Assembly: GCA_963725275.1 (NCBI GenBank)
Contig: CAVRXS010000005.1
Span: forward strand, 806,001 to 870,000
Length of the DNA stretch: 64,000 bases
Direction of reading: 5' to 3'
From: Bog-756 sp963725275
GTDB taxonomy: Bacteria; Actinomycetota; Acidimicrobiia; Acidimicrobiales; RAAP-2
The notes under the pieces were generated by a model, which searched no databases, had not been told where the DNA came from, and saw nothing but the letters and a program-made list of their open reading frames with translations. Both the position numbers and the translations under genes were made by a program. Shown here in pieces: positions 8,602-17,011 of this stretch. Numbering within the stretch: the first letter of the stretch is position 1; every line of letters starts with the position of its first letter.

Positions 8602-9393
8602 ATGACCACTGCATGGGTTGGTCAGTACTGCATCTATGTGATCGACATCGAGGAGAGCACGACATTCTATGAAGGTCTCGGCCTCGCCAACACGAGCCGG
8701 ACCGATCTCGGTGAGATCGAGGAGTCCATTGTCGAGAACCCCGACAAGGGAGGAAAACTCCAGCTCGCGCAGCGTGTCGATCAGGATGGGCCGCTCGACA
8801 TGGGCAATGCGTTCTGGAAGCTCTATGTGGCCACGAACGACATCGACAGGTTGTTCAAGAGCGCTGTTGCCCTAGGCGCCGAAGTGGTATCAGAACCGGC
8901 GCGGATTCCTCGATGGCCGATGTCAATGGCATTCGTGAAGGACCCGAACGGCTACCTCGTTGAGCTCACACAACGCCATCCCTGGAAGGACGGCGACAGT
9001 ACTACCTATGCGTGGCTCAATCAGTACTGCATCTACGTGAGCGATCTTGAAGCTACGAAAACGTTCTACGAGACGCTTGGTCTCACCTGCACGAGCGTCA
9101 CTGACATCCCCGACCACAAGGAAGCCATCCTCGAGAATACGGAGCGAGGCGGCAAGATCCAGCTCGCTCAGCAACTCACCAACACGTCCCCGATCGCGAT
9201 GGGGACTTCGATGTGGAAGCTTTACGTGAATACCGACGATTGCAGGGCACTGCATGCGAAGGCGGTCAACGCGGGATATGGATCGGTCATGGACCCGTTC
9301 GTACCCGGACGCTGGCCGGTCACGATGTCATTCCTCTCCGATCCCGACGGGTACCAGGTCGAACTTGTCGAACGGCATCAGACAGCGGACTGA
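8602..9393 (+). CDS. Tandem-domain VOC (glyoxalase/bleomycin-resistance fold) protein
   Basis: A 263-residue protein made of two clearly homologous VOC domains of about 125 residues. Each starts with QYCIYV and ends with PNGYLVELTQ or PDGYQVELVE. The Gln in the first strand and the Glu in the last match the metal-ligand pattern of Gln-type glyoxalase I. I chose the ATG at 8602 after GGGAGCGACC; the upstream extension of the frame lies in the Rieske gene. The family includes lyases, isomerases, epimerases and extradiol dioxygenases. It is short for a dioxygenase, so glyoxalase, epimerase or hydratase-like action on the oxygenated product is more likely. Confidence 0.85.
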   Translation: MTTAWVGQYCIYVIDIEESTTFYEGLGLANTSRTDLGEIEESIVENPDKGGKLQLAQRVDQDGPLDMGNAFWKLYVATNDIDRLFKSAVALGAEVVSEPARIPRWPMSMAFVKDPNGYLVELTQRHPWKDGDSTTYAWLNQYCIYVSDLEATKTFYETLGLTCTSVTDIPDHKEAILENTERGGKIQLAQQLTNTSPIAMGTSMWKLYVNTDDCRALHAKAVNAGYGSVMDPFVPGRWPVTMSFLSDPDGYQVELVERHQTAD

Positions 9394-9692
9394 CCGGCGG
9401 ACGGTTGGAGTGTCACAGTAAGAGTGACTCCAAGGGCAGGCTGCAATGCGCGTGCCATCAAGGGTTCACATGGCTTACCCGTAACGACCAGCGATACACT
9501 CCGTGCGCCCACGGTGTGCTGTACCGAGAGTGAGGGCGCTTCGTCTTGCGTCGGTCGAGTGTTCGCCAATTCGAGCTGATTGACCTTCTCATTGCCTGCT
9601 CGAGCCGTAGGGACGGCTAACACGCTGCGATAAAAACATCACGAATTGTGGCTGCCACAGCGCAGACGCTCACAAGAGGGAAGAGGAGGGTC
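9394..9692. other. Intergenic region with a weak hairpin
   Basis: About 300 bases between the VOC gene and the next SDR. Near 9412-9428 GTCAC and GTGAC could form a five-base-pair stem, possibly a weak terminator. A purine-rich ribosome site at 9679-9690 belongs to the SDR. I see no gene here. Confidence 0.4.
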
Positions 9693-10445
9693 GTGTCGTC
9701 ATTGAGTGGTGCTCGAGTGTTGGTAGTGGGCGCCTCAGCTGGAATCGGCCGAGCATTTGCTCGCTCTGCCGTCGCCGAAGGGGCCCACGTGTGTGTGGCA
9801 GCCAGACGGTCCGATGTGCTTCAACAGGTCCTTGTCGATGCCGGAGGCGGATTCGCCATACCAGGAGACGTAACGGATCCGGGTGCATGTGCTCGTATCG
9901 TTTCAGAGGCACATGGGGAAATGGCGGGACTCGACCTGGTCCTCTATTGCGCCGGCGCCGGCAAGTTGGCGCCGATCATCCATGCCGATTCCGAGGTGTG
10001 GCGCCGAGATTATGACGTAAATGTCATTGGACCTACCCTCGTGTGCGCCGCCGCTCTGCCGTTGTTGTCTGCCGATGGTCTCATGTCCGTCTTGTCTTCA
10101 ACGAGCGTGTCCGAAGTTCGCTGGGGTCTGAGCTCCTATACAGCCTCGAAGGCGGCACTCGACGCGACGATTCGCTCTTGGCGCATCGAGCATCCTGACC
10201 GACGCTTCCAGCGGATCGTGATCGGTGCCACGTTTCCCACCGAGTTCGGTGCGGAATTCGACGCCGAACTACTGGACCAGGCGTTCGCGCAGTGGATCGC
10301 TGATGGGCACTCCATGGTGACAATGGAAACCGATGCGGTGGGAAGACAGCTCGTCGAAGTACTGGGTACGGTACTGACTCATCCAACAATCGACGTGCCT
10401 GACATCCATCTGAACCCGCGCGGACTGCCATCCGGGTCATCTTGA
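9693..10445 (+). CDS. Short-chain dehydrogenase/reductase
   Basis: A 250-residue classical SDR. The nucleotide motif is VGASAGIG, the structural motif CAGAG replaces the usual NNAG, and the catalytic YTASK is intact. I chose the GTG at 9693 because GAAGAGGAGGG directly precedes it; a start at 9648 would add residues without conservation. It probably oxidises or reduces a hydroxy/keto group of a pathway intermediate using NAD(P). It lies 300 bases after the Rieske operon and may have its own promoter. Confidence 0.85.
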   Translation: MSSLSGARVLVVGASAGIGRAFARSAVAEGAHVCVAARRSDVLQQVLVDAGGGFAIPGDVTDPGACARIVSEAHGEMAGLDLVLYCAGAGKLAPIIHADSEVWRRDYDVNVIGPTLVCAAALPLLSADGLMSVLSSTSVSEVRWGLSSYTASKAALDATIRSWRIEHPDRRFQRIVIGATFPTEFGAEFDAELLDQAFAQWIADGHSMVTMETDAVGRQLVEVLGTVLTHPTIDVPDIHLNPRGLPSGSS

Positions 10446-10584
10446 CAGAGAGTCCTCGGCGTTCTCGCTTGCATCCTTATCGCCAGACAGATGACAATAT
10501 TCTGTTGGTAATTGATGAGCATCGGTCTTTGTCGGAGCCCGGCCCCGTCCCCGTGAGCACCCAAAAGGAGAACGTGGAACTGGC

Positions 10585-11319
10585 ATGAACGACAAGGTCT
10601 ACATCCACGAGTTCATCGACATCATCGGCAAGCATCGTGCCGACTACATGCACCACATGACGGCAAACTTCAGTCCTTCAGCCCAGGAGGATCGGAACCA
10701 GCTCTGTTACGGCGTCTGGGGAGTGGTGGGCTCGACTGGGCGGTGGCCGCAGGTGGTGAACCTGTGGGAAGAGGATGGTTTCGACGGGATGGCCACATCG
10801 TTCCGGCACGAGTTCAACCATGCGACCCTCCAGGACCCGAAGCTGGCCAAGTGGTGGGCCGTGGCGGCCAACTTCCGGTCCGGCGGGAGTGACCGGCTGT
10901 TGGCCCCAGCCCCTTGGACCCGCACGAGCACCGAGCTTTGCGCGGACGGTGTGACCGGCGAGACGTACGCTCACGAGTGGATCCGGGTTCCCGCGGGGAG
11001 GTCGGCCGAGTACCTGGAGATCGTCCGCCAGGAGGCCGTCCCGGTGTATGAGGAGTTCGGCTGGCAGCTGGCCGGCGCTTGGGAGACCCTGATGACCGAC
11101 GATTCGGAGTGCTTCCTGCTGTGGGCCATCCCCACCTGGGAGAACTGGGCCGAGTTCGAAAAGGCCCGACGGACCCATCCGGCCCTGGTCAAGTGGCGTG
11201 ACCGGGTTCTCGAGGAGACCACGTCGATACGCCGATTCCTTTTGGTGGACTCGCCTCTGTGCCCGTTTCGAACCCACCGTCAGCCGGCCCGCTCGGACCA
11301 GGTCGATTGGGAGGAGTGA
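10585..11319 (+). CDS. NIPSNAP-like / dimeric alpha-beta barrel protein, function unknown
   Basis: A 244-residue protein rich in Trp and charged residues with two similar halves. Each half has a short beta-start (KVYIHEFIDI; TYAHEWIRVPAG) followed by helices and phrases such as LWEEDGF and TWENWAEFEKARR. This is typical of NIPSNAP or antibiotic-biosynthesis-monooxygenase-like barrels. ATG follows AAGGAGAACG. Such proteins recur in actinobacterial catabolic clusters, but no reaction is established. It stands alone between two divergent or convergent units and reads towards the hydratase gene at 11372. Confidence 0.7.
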   Translation: MNDKVYIHEFIDIIGKHRADYMHHMTANFSPSAQEDRNQLCYGVWGVVGSTGRWPQVVNLWEEDGFDGMATSFRHEFNHATLQDPKLAKWWAVAANFRSGGSDRLLAPAPWTRTSTELCADGVTGETYAHEWIRVPAGRSAEYLEIVRQEAVPVYEEFGWQLAGAWETLMTDDSECFLLWAIPTWENWAEFEKARRTHPALVKWRDRVLEETTSIRRFLLVDSPLCPFRTHRQPARSDQVDWEE

Positions 11320-11371
11320 GGCACCGGGAGACGCCCACGACCCTTCGGCGAAACGGATCCGGGGCTCCGGC

Positions 11372-12202
11372 CTACCGCCCCGTGAAGTGGGACGGTCGAC
11401 CCTCCACGAACGAGTCGATGCCCTCGGTGGCGTCCTCGGTCGTCGTTACCAGCTCCTGGGCCATGGACTCCTCGAAGAAGGCTGCAGCCCGGTCGCCGTC
11501 CAGCGACCGGTTGAGCAGCCGCTTGGCCAGTCCGAGGGCGATCGTCGGGCCTTCTGCCAACCGGGCAGCCAGCTCCCCGACAGCGGTCTCGAGGTCGGCG
11601 GGAGCCACAAGCCGGTTGACCATTCCAAGGGTGAACGCCTCGGAGGCAGACAGGCGCTCCCCGAGCAAGACCATTTCCTTGGCCCGTTGCATGCCGACGA
11701 CCCGGGGCAGTAGGTAGGCACCGCCACCGTCTGGGAGTATGCCCCGCCGCACGAAGACCTCGATGAATCCGGCGTCCTCGGTTGCGACGACGAGATCACA
11801 GGCCAGGGCCAGGTGTGCCCCGATTCCAGCGGCGGTGCCGTTGACTGCGGCGAGCACCGGCTTCTGGCAGTCGAGGATCGAAGCGATCAGGCGCTGCGCG
11901 CCGTCGGCGATCATCCGCATGACCGTCCCGGTCGGCGGATCGCGGGGATCTCCACCGTCGTCGGTGCCGGATTGTGGGGCACGGAGGTCAGCACCGGTGC
12001 AGAAGTGCTTGCCGGTGGCTCCGACCACGACAGCTCGGATGGCCGATTGGTGGTCGGCATCGTGCAGCAGGTCGATGATCGCGTCGCGCTGCTCGCTGGT
12101 GATCGCGTTGCCCGCATCGGGGCGGTTGAGGGTGACCCACGAGACGCCACCGTCGATCCGGTGGAGCAGGGTTCCACCGAGCAGATCCTCGGACGTGGTC
12201 AT
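11372..12202 (-). CDS. Enoyl-CoA hydratase/isomerase family protein
   Basis: A 276-residue crotonase-fold protein with oxyanion-hole segments HFCTGADLR and NGTAAGIGAHLALACDL. The catalytic loop reads VRRGILPDGGGAYLLPR. The usual first Glu of hydratases is not at its expected place while the PDGG Asp is kept, which recalls isomerase-type (PaaG or ECI-like) members. The ATG overlaps the stop of the SDR gene at 12199 (ATGA), so the two are translationally coupled. It probably hydrates or isomerises an unsaturated acyl-CoA in the same pathway. Confidence 0.88.
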   Translation of the reverse strand: MTTSEDLLGGTLLHRIDGGVSWVTLNRPDAGNAITSEQRDAIIDLLHDADHQSAIRAVVVGATGKHFCTGADLRAPQSGTDDGGDPRDPPTGTVMRMIADGAQRLIASILDCQKPVLAAVNGTAAGIGAHLALACDLVVATEDAGFIEVFVRRGILPDGGGAYLLPRVVGMQRAKEMVLLGERLSASEAFTLGMVNRLVAPADLETAVGELAARLAEGPTIALGLAKRLLNRSLDGDRAAAFFEESMAQELVTTTEDATEGIDSFVEGRPSHFTGR

Positions 12203-13113
12203 GCACGAATTCCCGGGGCTCGGCTCCCGAAGATGTCCGTGGCCACCGCGACCCCAAGCTTCTCCGCGTTCCAACGCGTTTCGCCGCTTGTGATGGTGGC
12301 GGCCTCGTGCCAACCCCTCATGTGGAAGATCTTGTCGTGGATCACCCGGAACACCTGGCCGGTGATGTACTGGGCCTCGTCGCTGACGAGCCATGCCACC
12401 AGGGGCGAGCTCCCCGCCGGATCCATCGGGTGGTACTCGTCCTCTCCCAGCTCATCGGGTTCGAAGGCGTCGCCCTGCCCTCCCACGGTGGCCGTCAGCC
12501 GTGTCAACCCCCCCGGCCCGATGGCGTTGACCGTGACACCGATGCCTGCCAGTTCGAGACTGGTCGTCTGGGTCAGACCGACGATGGCTGCCTTTGCGGT
12601 GGCGTAGTTGGACTGGCCGAAATTTCCCTGGAGCCCGGCACCGGACGTGGTGTTGATGATGCGACCCCGGACTTCCTCCCCGGATTTGGCCCGTTCCCGC
12701 CAATGGATGGCCGCGAAGTGGGACATGAGCCAGGTTCCGCGAACATGTACCCGCATCACCAGGTCGAAGTCCTCGGGCGTCATGTTCCAGATGGCCCGGT
12801 CTCGTCCGATTCCGGCATTGTTGACCAACACGTCGAGCCGGCCGAACGAGTCGATGGCCTGGGCGACGAGGTCTTCGGTCGCCGTTTCGTCGCCTATGTC
12901 GCCATAGTTGGCCACGGCCGTCCCGCCCCGGGATGTGACAAGATCCACAGTCAGGTCGGCGTCGCGGCCCCGACCCGTCCCGTCGACCGCGGCGCCGACG
13001 TCGTTGACGATCACCGTGGCCCCCCGACGAGCCAGCTCGAGGGCATGACCTCGGCCGATGCCGTGACCGGCACCGGTGACGATCGCCACCTTTCCTGCAA
13101 GGAACTGCTCCAT
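12199..13113 (-). CDS. Short-chain dehydrogenase (3-hydroxyacyl-CoA dehydrogenase-like)
   Basis: A 304-residue SDR longer than usual, resembling the dehydrogenase part of multifunctional beta-oxidation proteins. Motifs are TGAGHGIG, a long loop with IVNDVGAAVDG, NNAGIGRD and the catalytic YATAK. The C-terminal extension (after ITGQVFRV) has no motif I recognise. I chose the ATG at 13113 because GGAGAGGG precedes it; another ATG lies at 13149. It heads a two-gene operon with the hydratase at 11372. An AT-rich promoter-like element lies at 13302-13319. Confidence 0.87.
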   Translation of the reverse strand: MEQFLAGKVAIVTGAGHGIGRGHALELARRGATVIVNDVGAAVDGTGRGRDADLTVDLVTSRGGTAVANYGDIGDETATEDLVAQAIDSFGRLDVLVNNAGIGRDRAIWNMTPEDFDLVMRVHVRGTWLMSHFAAIHWRERAKSGEEVRGRIINTTSGAGLQGNFGQSNYATAKAAIVGLTQTTSLELAGIGVTVNAIGPGGLTRLTATVGGQGDAFEPDELGEDEYHPMDPAGSSPLVAWLVSDEAQYITGQVFRVIHDKIFHMRGWHEAATITSGETRWNAEKLGVAVATDIFGSRAPGIRA

Positions 13114-13487
13114 CACCCTCTCCACTTCGATCGTTGGGGCCTCTGCCACCCGAGACAGACCGCGCTCATCGCGGCGCTTCGCCGTCCGCTCCGGGCGGCG
13201 GTCCGCCCGGTGACGGAACGTGCCCGTCGGTCAGCGTCCGAGAGAAGGTCCACGACGCCGTCGCGTGCGCAACCAGCCCCTGCCCTCGTCCGAGCGGACG
13301 AATCATATATTACATATAGACGGTCTGCATCGAGCAGAGAAAGGCTGGCCGATCGCATCCCACTACCCGAGCCCCGATCTCGGTGGTCACCAGCGCGCCC
13401 TCGGGACGAGCCACGGCTCCGACCGGGCGGACACGGCGACGCAGCGTGGATCCGGTCGACTCCGGGGCCTCACCCGAGACGAACCCG
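13114..13487. other. Intergenic region between two minus-strand genes
   Basis: About 370 bases between the SDR start and the end of the ligase gene. The only feature I can support is the AT-rich element at 13302-13319, unusual against the GC-rich surroundings and likely the promoter for the SDR-hydratase pair. No gene seen. Confidence 0.4.
13302..13319 (-). promoter_or_regulatory. AT-rich promoter/operator element
   Basis: ATCATATATTACATATAG, an imperfect inverted repeat of TATAT/ATATA arms, lies upstream of the SDR gene at 13113. Similar strings occur at 31084 and 43172, also upstream of catabolic genes. The reverse strand offers a TAATAT-like -10 box. Confidence 0.4.
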
Positions 13488-15086
13488 CTAATTCGATTGC
13501 CGCTGCCCACCGTTACGCACCAGGTCAGCGGCGCGTTTGCGCAGCTGGGGTTTTTGGATCTTTCCGGTGGACGTCGTCGGCAGTGCATCAACCAGATGAA
13601 CATAGCGGGGCGCCTTGAAGTTGGCCATGTGCTCACGGCACCACGACACGATCTCCACCGGATCGGGGCTGCATCCTGATCGGGGGACGACGAAGGCCGC
13701 GCCGACCTCGCCCAGACGCTCGTCGGGCGCAGCCACCACTGCGACGTGACTGATGTCGTTCCGCCGCAGGAGGACGGACTCCACCTCGGCGGCCGAGACG
13801 TTGAAGCCCCCCACGATGAAGATGTCCTTCTTGCGATCGACGATCCGGAGGTAGCCGTCGTCACGGAGGGTGCCCACATCTCCGGTGTGGAGCCAGCCTC
13901 CTTCGTCGACCGCCGCCGCCGTGGCCTCGGGGGCGTTGAAATACCCGCTCATCACGTTGAAGCCCCGGACCAGCACCTCGCCGGGCTTGCCGATGGGTTG
14001 GTCCGTCCCTCCGTCGTCCACGATCCGGAGCTCGAGACCGTCGAGGGGGTGGCCGACCGTGGTGGCGATGGTGTCGATGGTGTCGGACCGCTCACAGATC
14101 GACACCGTGCCGTGGGTCTCGGTGAGGCCATAGGCGGTGATGACAGAGTCAAGACCGAGCTCCGATTTCATGCGGGCGATGAGCTCGACGGGAACCACGG
14201 CCGCCCCGGTCACCGACAGACGGAGGCTGTCGAGTGGGAACGAGGAGAAGTCGGGATGACTGAGGATCGACTGGAAGATCGACGGTGGCCCGGGCAGAAC
14301 GGTGATGTGCTCCTCGGCCACGCGATCGATGACCGATCCGACCTCGAAGACGGCGTGGGGGACCACGGTGACCCCGCGGATGAAGGCAGCCAGTATCCCG
14401 GACTTGAGGCCGGCGGTGTGGAAGAAGGGGTAGACGACCAGCATGCGATCGCCCTCTTGCAGCCCGACGCCTCTCGACCACTGCTCGTAGGTTTCCACGC
14501 TGGCCCCGTGGCGCAGGATGGCACCCTTGGGAAGACCGGTCGTTCCCGAGGTGAAGATGATGTCGCTGGGGTCATCGGGATGGACAGCGGCCTCCCGGGC
14601 GTGGACGTCGTCCAGGCTCACCTGCTCGGCACGCTCGAGGAATGTCGACCATGAGGTCGTTCCCTCTGCGTCGGGCCCAGCGAGTACCACGGTCTCCCTG
14701 ACACCCTCGAGGCCCTCGAGGCCTTCGAGGAGATCCACGTAGTTGGTCCCGAGGAAGTCGGTGACGGTAAAAAGCATCCTGACGTCGGCGGAGCGCAGGA
14801 GCTCGGCGGCTTCCTCGCCTTTGTAGCGGGTGTTGATCGGCACCAAGATGCCTCCGACGCCGTAGACAGCGAAGGATGTGCAGATCCAGTCGAGCCCGTT
14901 CGGCGCCCAGATGCCCACCTTGTCGCCGGGCAGGACGGCGCTGCCGACGAGGGCTGCCTGGATGCGCTCGACAGACGCGGCGACGTCGGCGAACGTCGGC
15001 CGCGACGATCCCTCGACCACCGCCTCCCGGGCAGGGTAGCGCTCGGCCGCGGCCCGGACGACGGAGGGAATCGTTGTCGTGGTCAT
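13488..15086 (-). CDS. Acyl-CoA synthetase (AMP-forming)
   Basis: A 532-residue member of the ANL superfamily. The AMP-binding P-loop is FTSGTTGLPKGA, the adenylate motif YGLTETHG, then GWLHTGDVG, the hinge DRKKD with IVGGFNVS, and the C-terminal lysine segment STGKIQK. It activates a carboxylic acid to its CoA thioester. The hinge and C-terminal wording resemble FadD3-type ligases for bulky ring acids, but I cannot assign a substrate. A microrepeat (LEGLEGLEG) occurs in the N-terminal domain. It is the last gene of a minus-strand run starting at 22404. Confidence 0.92.
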   Translation of the reverse strand: MTTTTIPSVVRAAAERYPAREAVVEGSSRPTFADVAASVERIQAALVGSAVLPGDKVGIWAPNGLDWICTSFAVYGVGGILVPINTRYKGEEAAELLRSADVRMLFTVTDFLGTNYVDLLEGLEGLEGVRETVVLAGPDAEGTTSWSTFLERAEQVSLDDVHAREAAVHPDDPSDIIFTSGTTGLPKGAILRHGASVETYEQWSRGVGLQEGDRMLVVYPFFHTAGLKSGILAAFIRGVTVVPHAVFEVGSVIDRVAEEHITVLPGPPSIFQSILSHPDFSSFPLDSLRLSVTGAAVVPVELIARMKSELGLDSVITAYGLTETHGTVSICERSDTIDTIATTVGHPLDGLELRIVDDGGTDQPIGKPGEVLVRGFNVMSGYFNAPEATAAAVDEGGWLHTGDVGTLRDDGYLRIVDRKKDIFIVGGFNVSAAEVESVLLRRNDISHVAVVAAPDERLGEVGAAFVVPRSGCSPDPVEIVSWCREHMANFKAPRYVHLVDALPTTSTGKIQKPQLRKRAADLVRNGGQRQSN

Positions 15087-15140
15087 CGGTGCATCACCGT
15101 GGCACCGGTAGGGGCGAGTGGCATCGCGTGTGCGGAGACG

Positions 15141-15960
15141 TCACTCGCCCCCTCCCACAGCCTCGGACCACTGGGCTTCGCGCTTCTCGGTGAAGGCCAG
15201 TGGACCTTCAGTCTGGTCGGGATGACCCCACATCGAGACCAGCTCCGTGGCCCCCGCCTTGCAGGCGTCGGTCAGGCCCAGCTCCAGAGCCCCCCACAGC
15301 GCCCGCTTGGTCGCGGCCATCGCTGCCGGGGAGTTCCTTGCGATCTTCTCGGCCAGCTCCTGGGCCGCCTCGCGGAGCCGTTCGGGCGGGTCGACGATCT
15401 GGCTGATCATGCCCAGCTCGTACGCCCGCCGCGCGTCGATGCGCTCGTACCGGCCGACCAGGGCCATCCGCATGACCGCCTCCACCGGCATCTTGCGAAC
15501 CAGTCCGACGGCCTCGATGGCTACGACCTGGCCGATCGAGACATGCGGGATCGAAGAAGCTCGCATCCGAGGCCGCCATCACGATGTCTGCATCGGCAAC
15601 CCAGTGGAGCCCACCGCCCGCACAGATGCCGTTCACGGCCGTGATGACTGGCTTGGAGACGTTCTGGTGCCAGGCGGTGAAATGCAGGTCCATGTCTTCG
15701 AGACCTTCGCGGTACCGCTCCATGCCCACCCCATCGGTGGCCAGCTCGGCCACGTCGACGCCCGTCTGGAACGCCCGGCCCTCACCGGTGTGCACGATCA
15801 CACGGACCTCTGGGTCCCGATCGAGCTCGATCCAAGCCTGGGCGAATTCGTCGCGCATCAGCGCGTTCATGGCATTGAGCTGATCGGGACGGTTGTTGAT
15901 CAACCATCCGACTCGCCCATGGCGCTCGACGGTCAGGCACTCGTACGTCGAGTACGGCAT
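15141..15960 (-). pseudogene. Enoyl-CoA hydratase/isomerase, frameshifted copy
   Basis: A crotonase-fold protein broken once. The first part, from the ATG at 15960, reads through GRAFQTGVDVAEL and VNGICAGGGLHWVADADIVM to SDASFFDP. The rest continues in another frame from VSIGQVVAIEAVGLVRK to the stop at 15141. Comparison with the neighbouring paralogue (16004-16876) shows one extra base near 15545-15549. The 3' 358 bases (15146-15503) are identical to that paralogue. It is either a pseudogene or a sequencing or assembly error. Confidence 0.82.
15146..15503. repeat. 358-bp perfect direct repeat, copy 1
   Basis: Base-for-base identical to 16036-16393. It covers the C-terminal-coding part of the frameshifted hydratase gene. 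Identity ends abruptly on both sides: the bases before are unrelated, and after 15503 the genes continue as diverged paralogues. This pattern fits recent gene conversion or partial duplication, or an assembly artefact. Confidence 0.95.
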
Positions 15961-16003
15961 CTGTTGCTCCTTCCTGTCGACTTCCTGCAGAGGGACGGTC
16001 CGA

Positions 16004-16876
16004 TCAGTGTGTCTTCCTCTGTGCGTCGGGTTCTGCGCCCCCTCCCACAGCCTCGGACCACTGGGCTTCGCGCTTCTCGGTGAAGGCCAGTGGACCTTCA
16101 GTCTGGTCGGGATGACCCCACATCGAGACCAGCTCCGTGGCCCCCGCCTTGCAGGCGTCGGTCAGGCCCAGCTCCAGAGCCCCCCACAGCGCCCGCTTGG
16201 TCGCGGCCATCGCTGCCGGGGAGTTCCTTGCGATCTTCTCGGCCAGCTCCTGGGCCGCCTCGCGGAGCCGTTCGGGCGGGTCGACGATCTGGCTGATCAT
16301 GCCCAGCTCGTACGCCCGCCGCGCGTCGATGCGCTCGTACCGGCCGACCAGGGCCATCCGCATGACCGCCTCCACCGGCATCTTGCGAACCAGCCCGACG
16401 GCCTCATAGGCAGTGACCTGGCCGACCGAGACGTGGGGATCGAGGAAGGTGGCGTCGGATGCCGCCATCACGATGTCGGCATCAGCGATGAAGTGCAGAC
16501 CTCCCCCGGCACAGACGCCGTTGACGGCAGCGATCACGGGCTTCCACACCTTGTTGTGCCATGCAGTGAGACGCAGTTCGGCACGCCTGGTCCGGCGGGA
16601 CTGCTCGCGCAGCGCGTCTGGGTTCTTGGCCAGCTCCACCACGTCCAGTCCCGTCTGGAACGCCCGGCCCTCTCCGGTGTTGACAATGACCCGCACCGCC
16701 GGGTCGGCGTCCAGCTCCCCCCATGCCGCTTCGAGCTCGTCGAGCATGGCGGCGTTCATGGCGTTTCCCGCCGCTGGCCGATTGAAGATCAGCCACCCGA
16801 CATGGCCGTGCCGCTCGACCACGAGCGCCGCGCCGCCGGGATCCGCACGGTGTCCGGCCTCGGTACTCCTACTCAT
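16004..16876 (-). CDS. Enoyl-CoA hydratase/isomerase family protein
   Basis: A 290-residue intact crotonase-fold protein, paralogue of the frameshifted gene at 15141. It has GRAFQTGLDVVEL, the oxyanion-hole segment NGVCAGGGLHFIADADIVM and DPHVSVGQVTAYE at the active-site loop, which lacks the textbook hydratase Glu pair in the expected spelling. I chose the ATG at 16876, preceded by AGGGAGACCG. The upstream part of the open frame shows no conservation. It lies in the minus-strand run between the double CoA-transferase and a ligase. It likely acts on an unsaturated acyl-CoA; hydratase, isomerase and hydrolase are all possible. Confidence 0.87.
   Translation of the reverse strand: MSRSTEAGHRADPGGAALVVERHGHVGWLIFNRPAAGNAMNAAMLDELEAAWGELDADPAVRVIVNTGEGRAFQTGLDVVELAKNPDALREQSRRTRRAELRLTAWHNKVWKPVIAAVNGVCAGGGLHFIADADIVMAASDATFLDPHVSVGQVTAYEAVGLVRKMPVEAVMRMALVGRYERIDARRAYELGMISQIVDPPERLREAAQELAEKIARNSPAAMAATKRALWGALELGLTDACKAGATELVSMWGHPDQTEGPLAFTEKREAQWSEAVGGGAEPDAQRKTH
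16036..16393. repeat. 358-bp perfect direct repeat, copy 2
   Basis: Identical to 15146-15503 with an 890-base offset. It encodes the C-terminal third of the intact hydratase paralogue. The first mismatch is the T/C at 15504/16394. Confidence 0.95.
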
Positions 16877-17011
16877 CGGTCTCCCTGATCTGATCTCCCG
16901 GAGCCCGCAGCGCCGGGCACGACGAACGTACCCGGCGCACTGTGCAGGCCGCCACCCGACGTCGCCCGGAGAGCTGTCGAGCGCCCAGCCCGGAAGGCTG
17001 GGCAAGAGTGG

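Noticed and set aside
12307..13491. Long plus-strand open frame (394 codons) opposite the SDR gene
   Set aside because: It is the antisense shadow of a clear SDR in GC-rich DNA; it has low-complexity Arg/Pro/Gly composition and no domain.
14700..14740. Short repeat of CCTCGAGG-like units
   Set aside because: It is the coding microrepeat LEGLEGLEG inside a ligase gene, not an independent element.
15893..16888. Plus-strand open frames across the hydratase genes, with two identical 68-residue products
   Set aside because: They are antisense shadows; the identical products simply reflect the 358-bp repeat.
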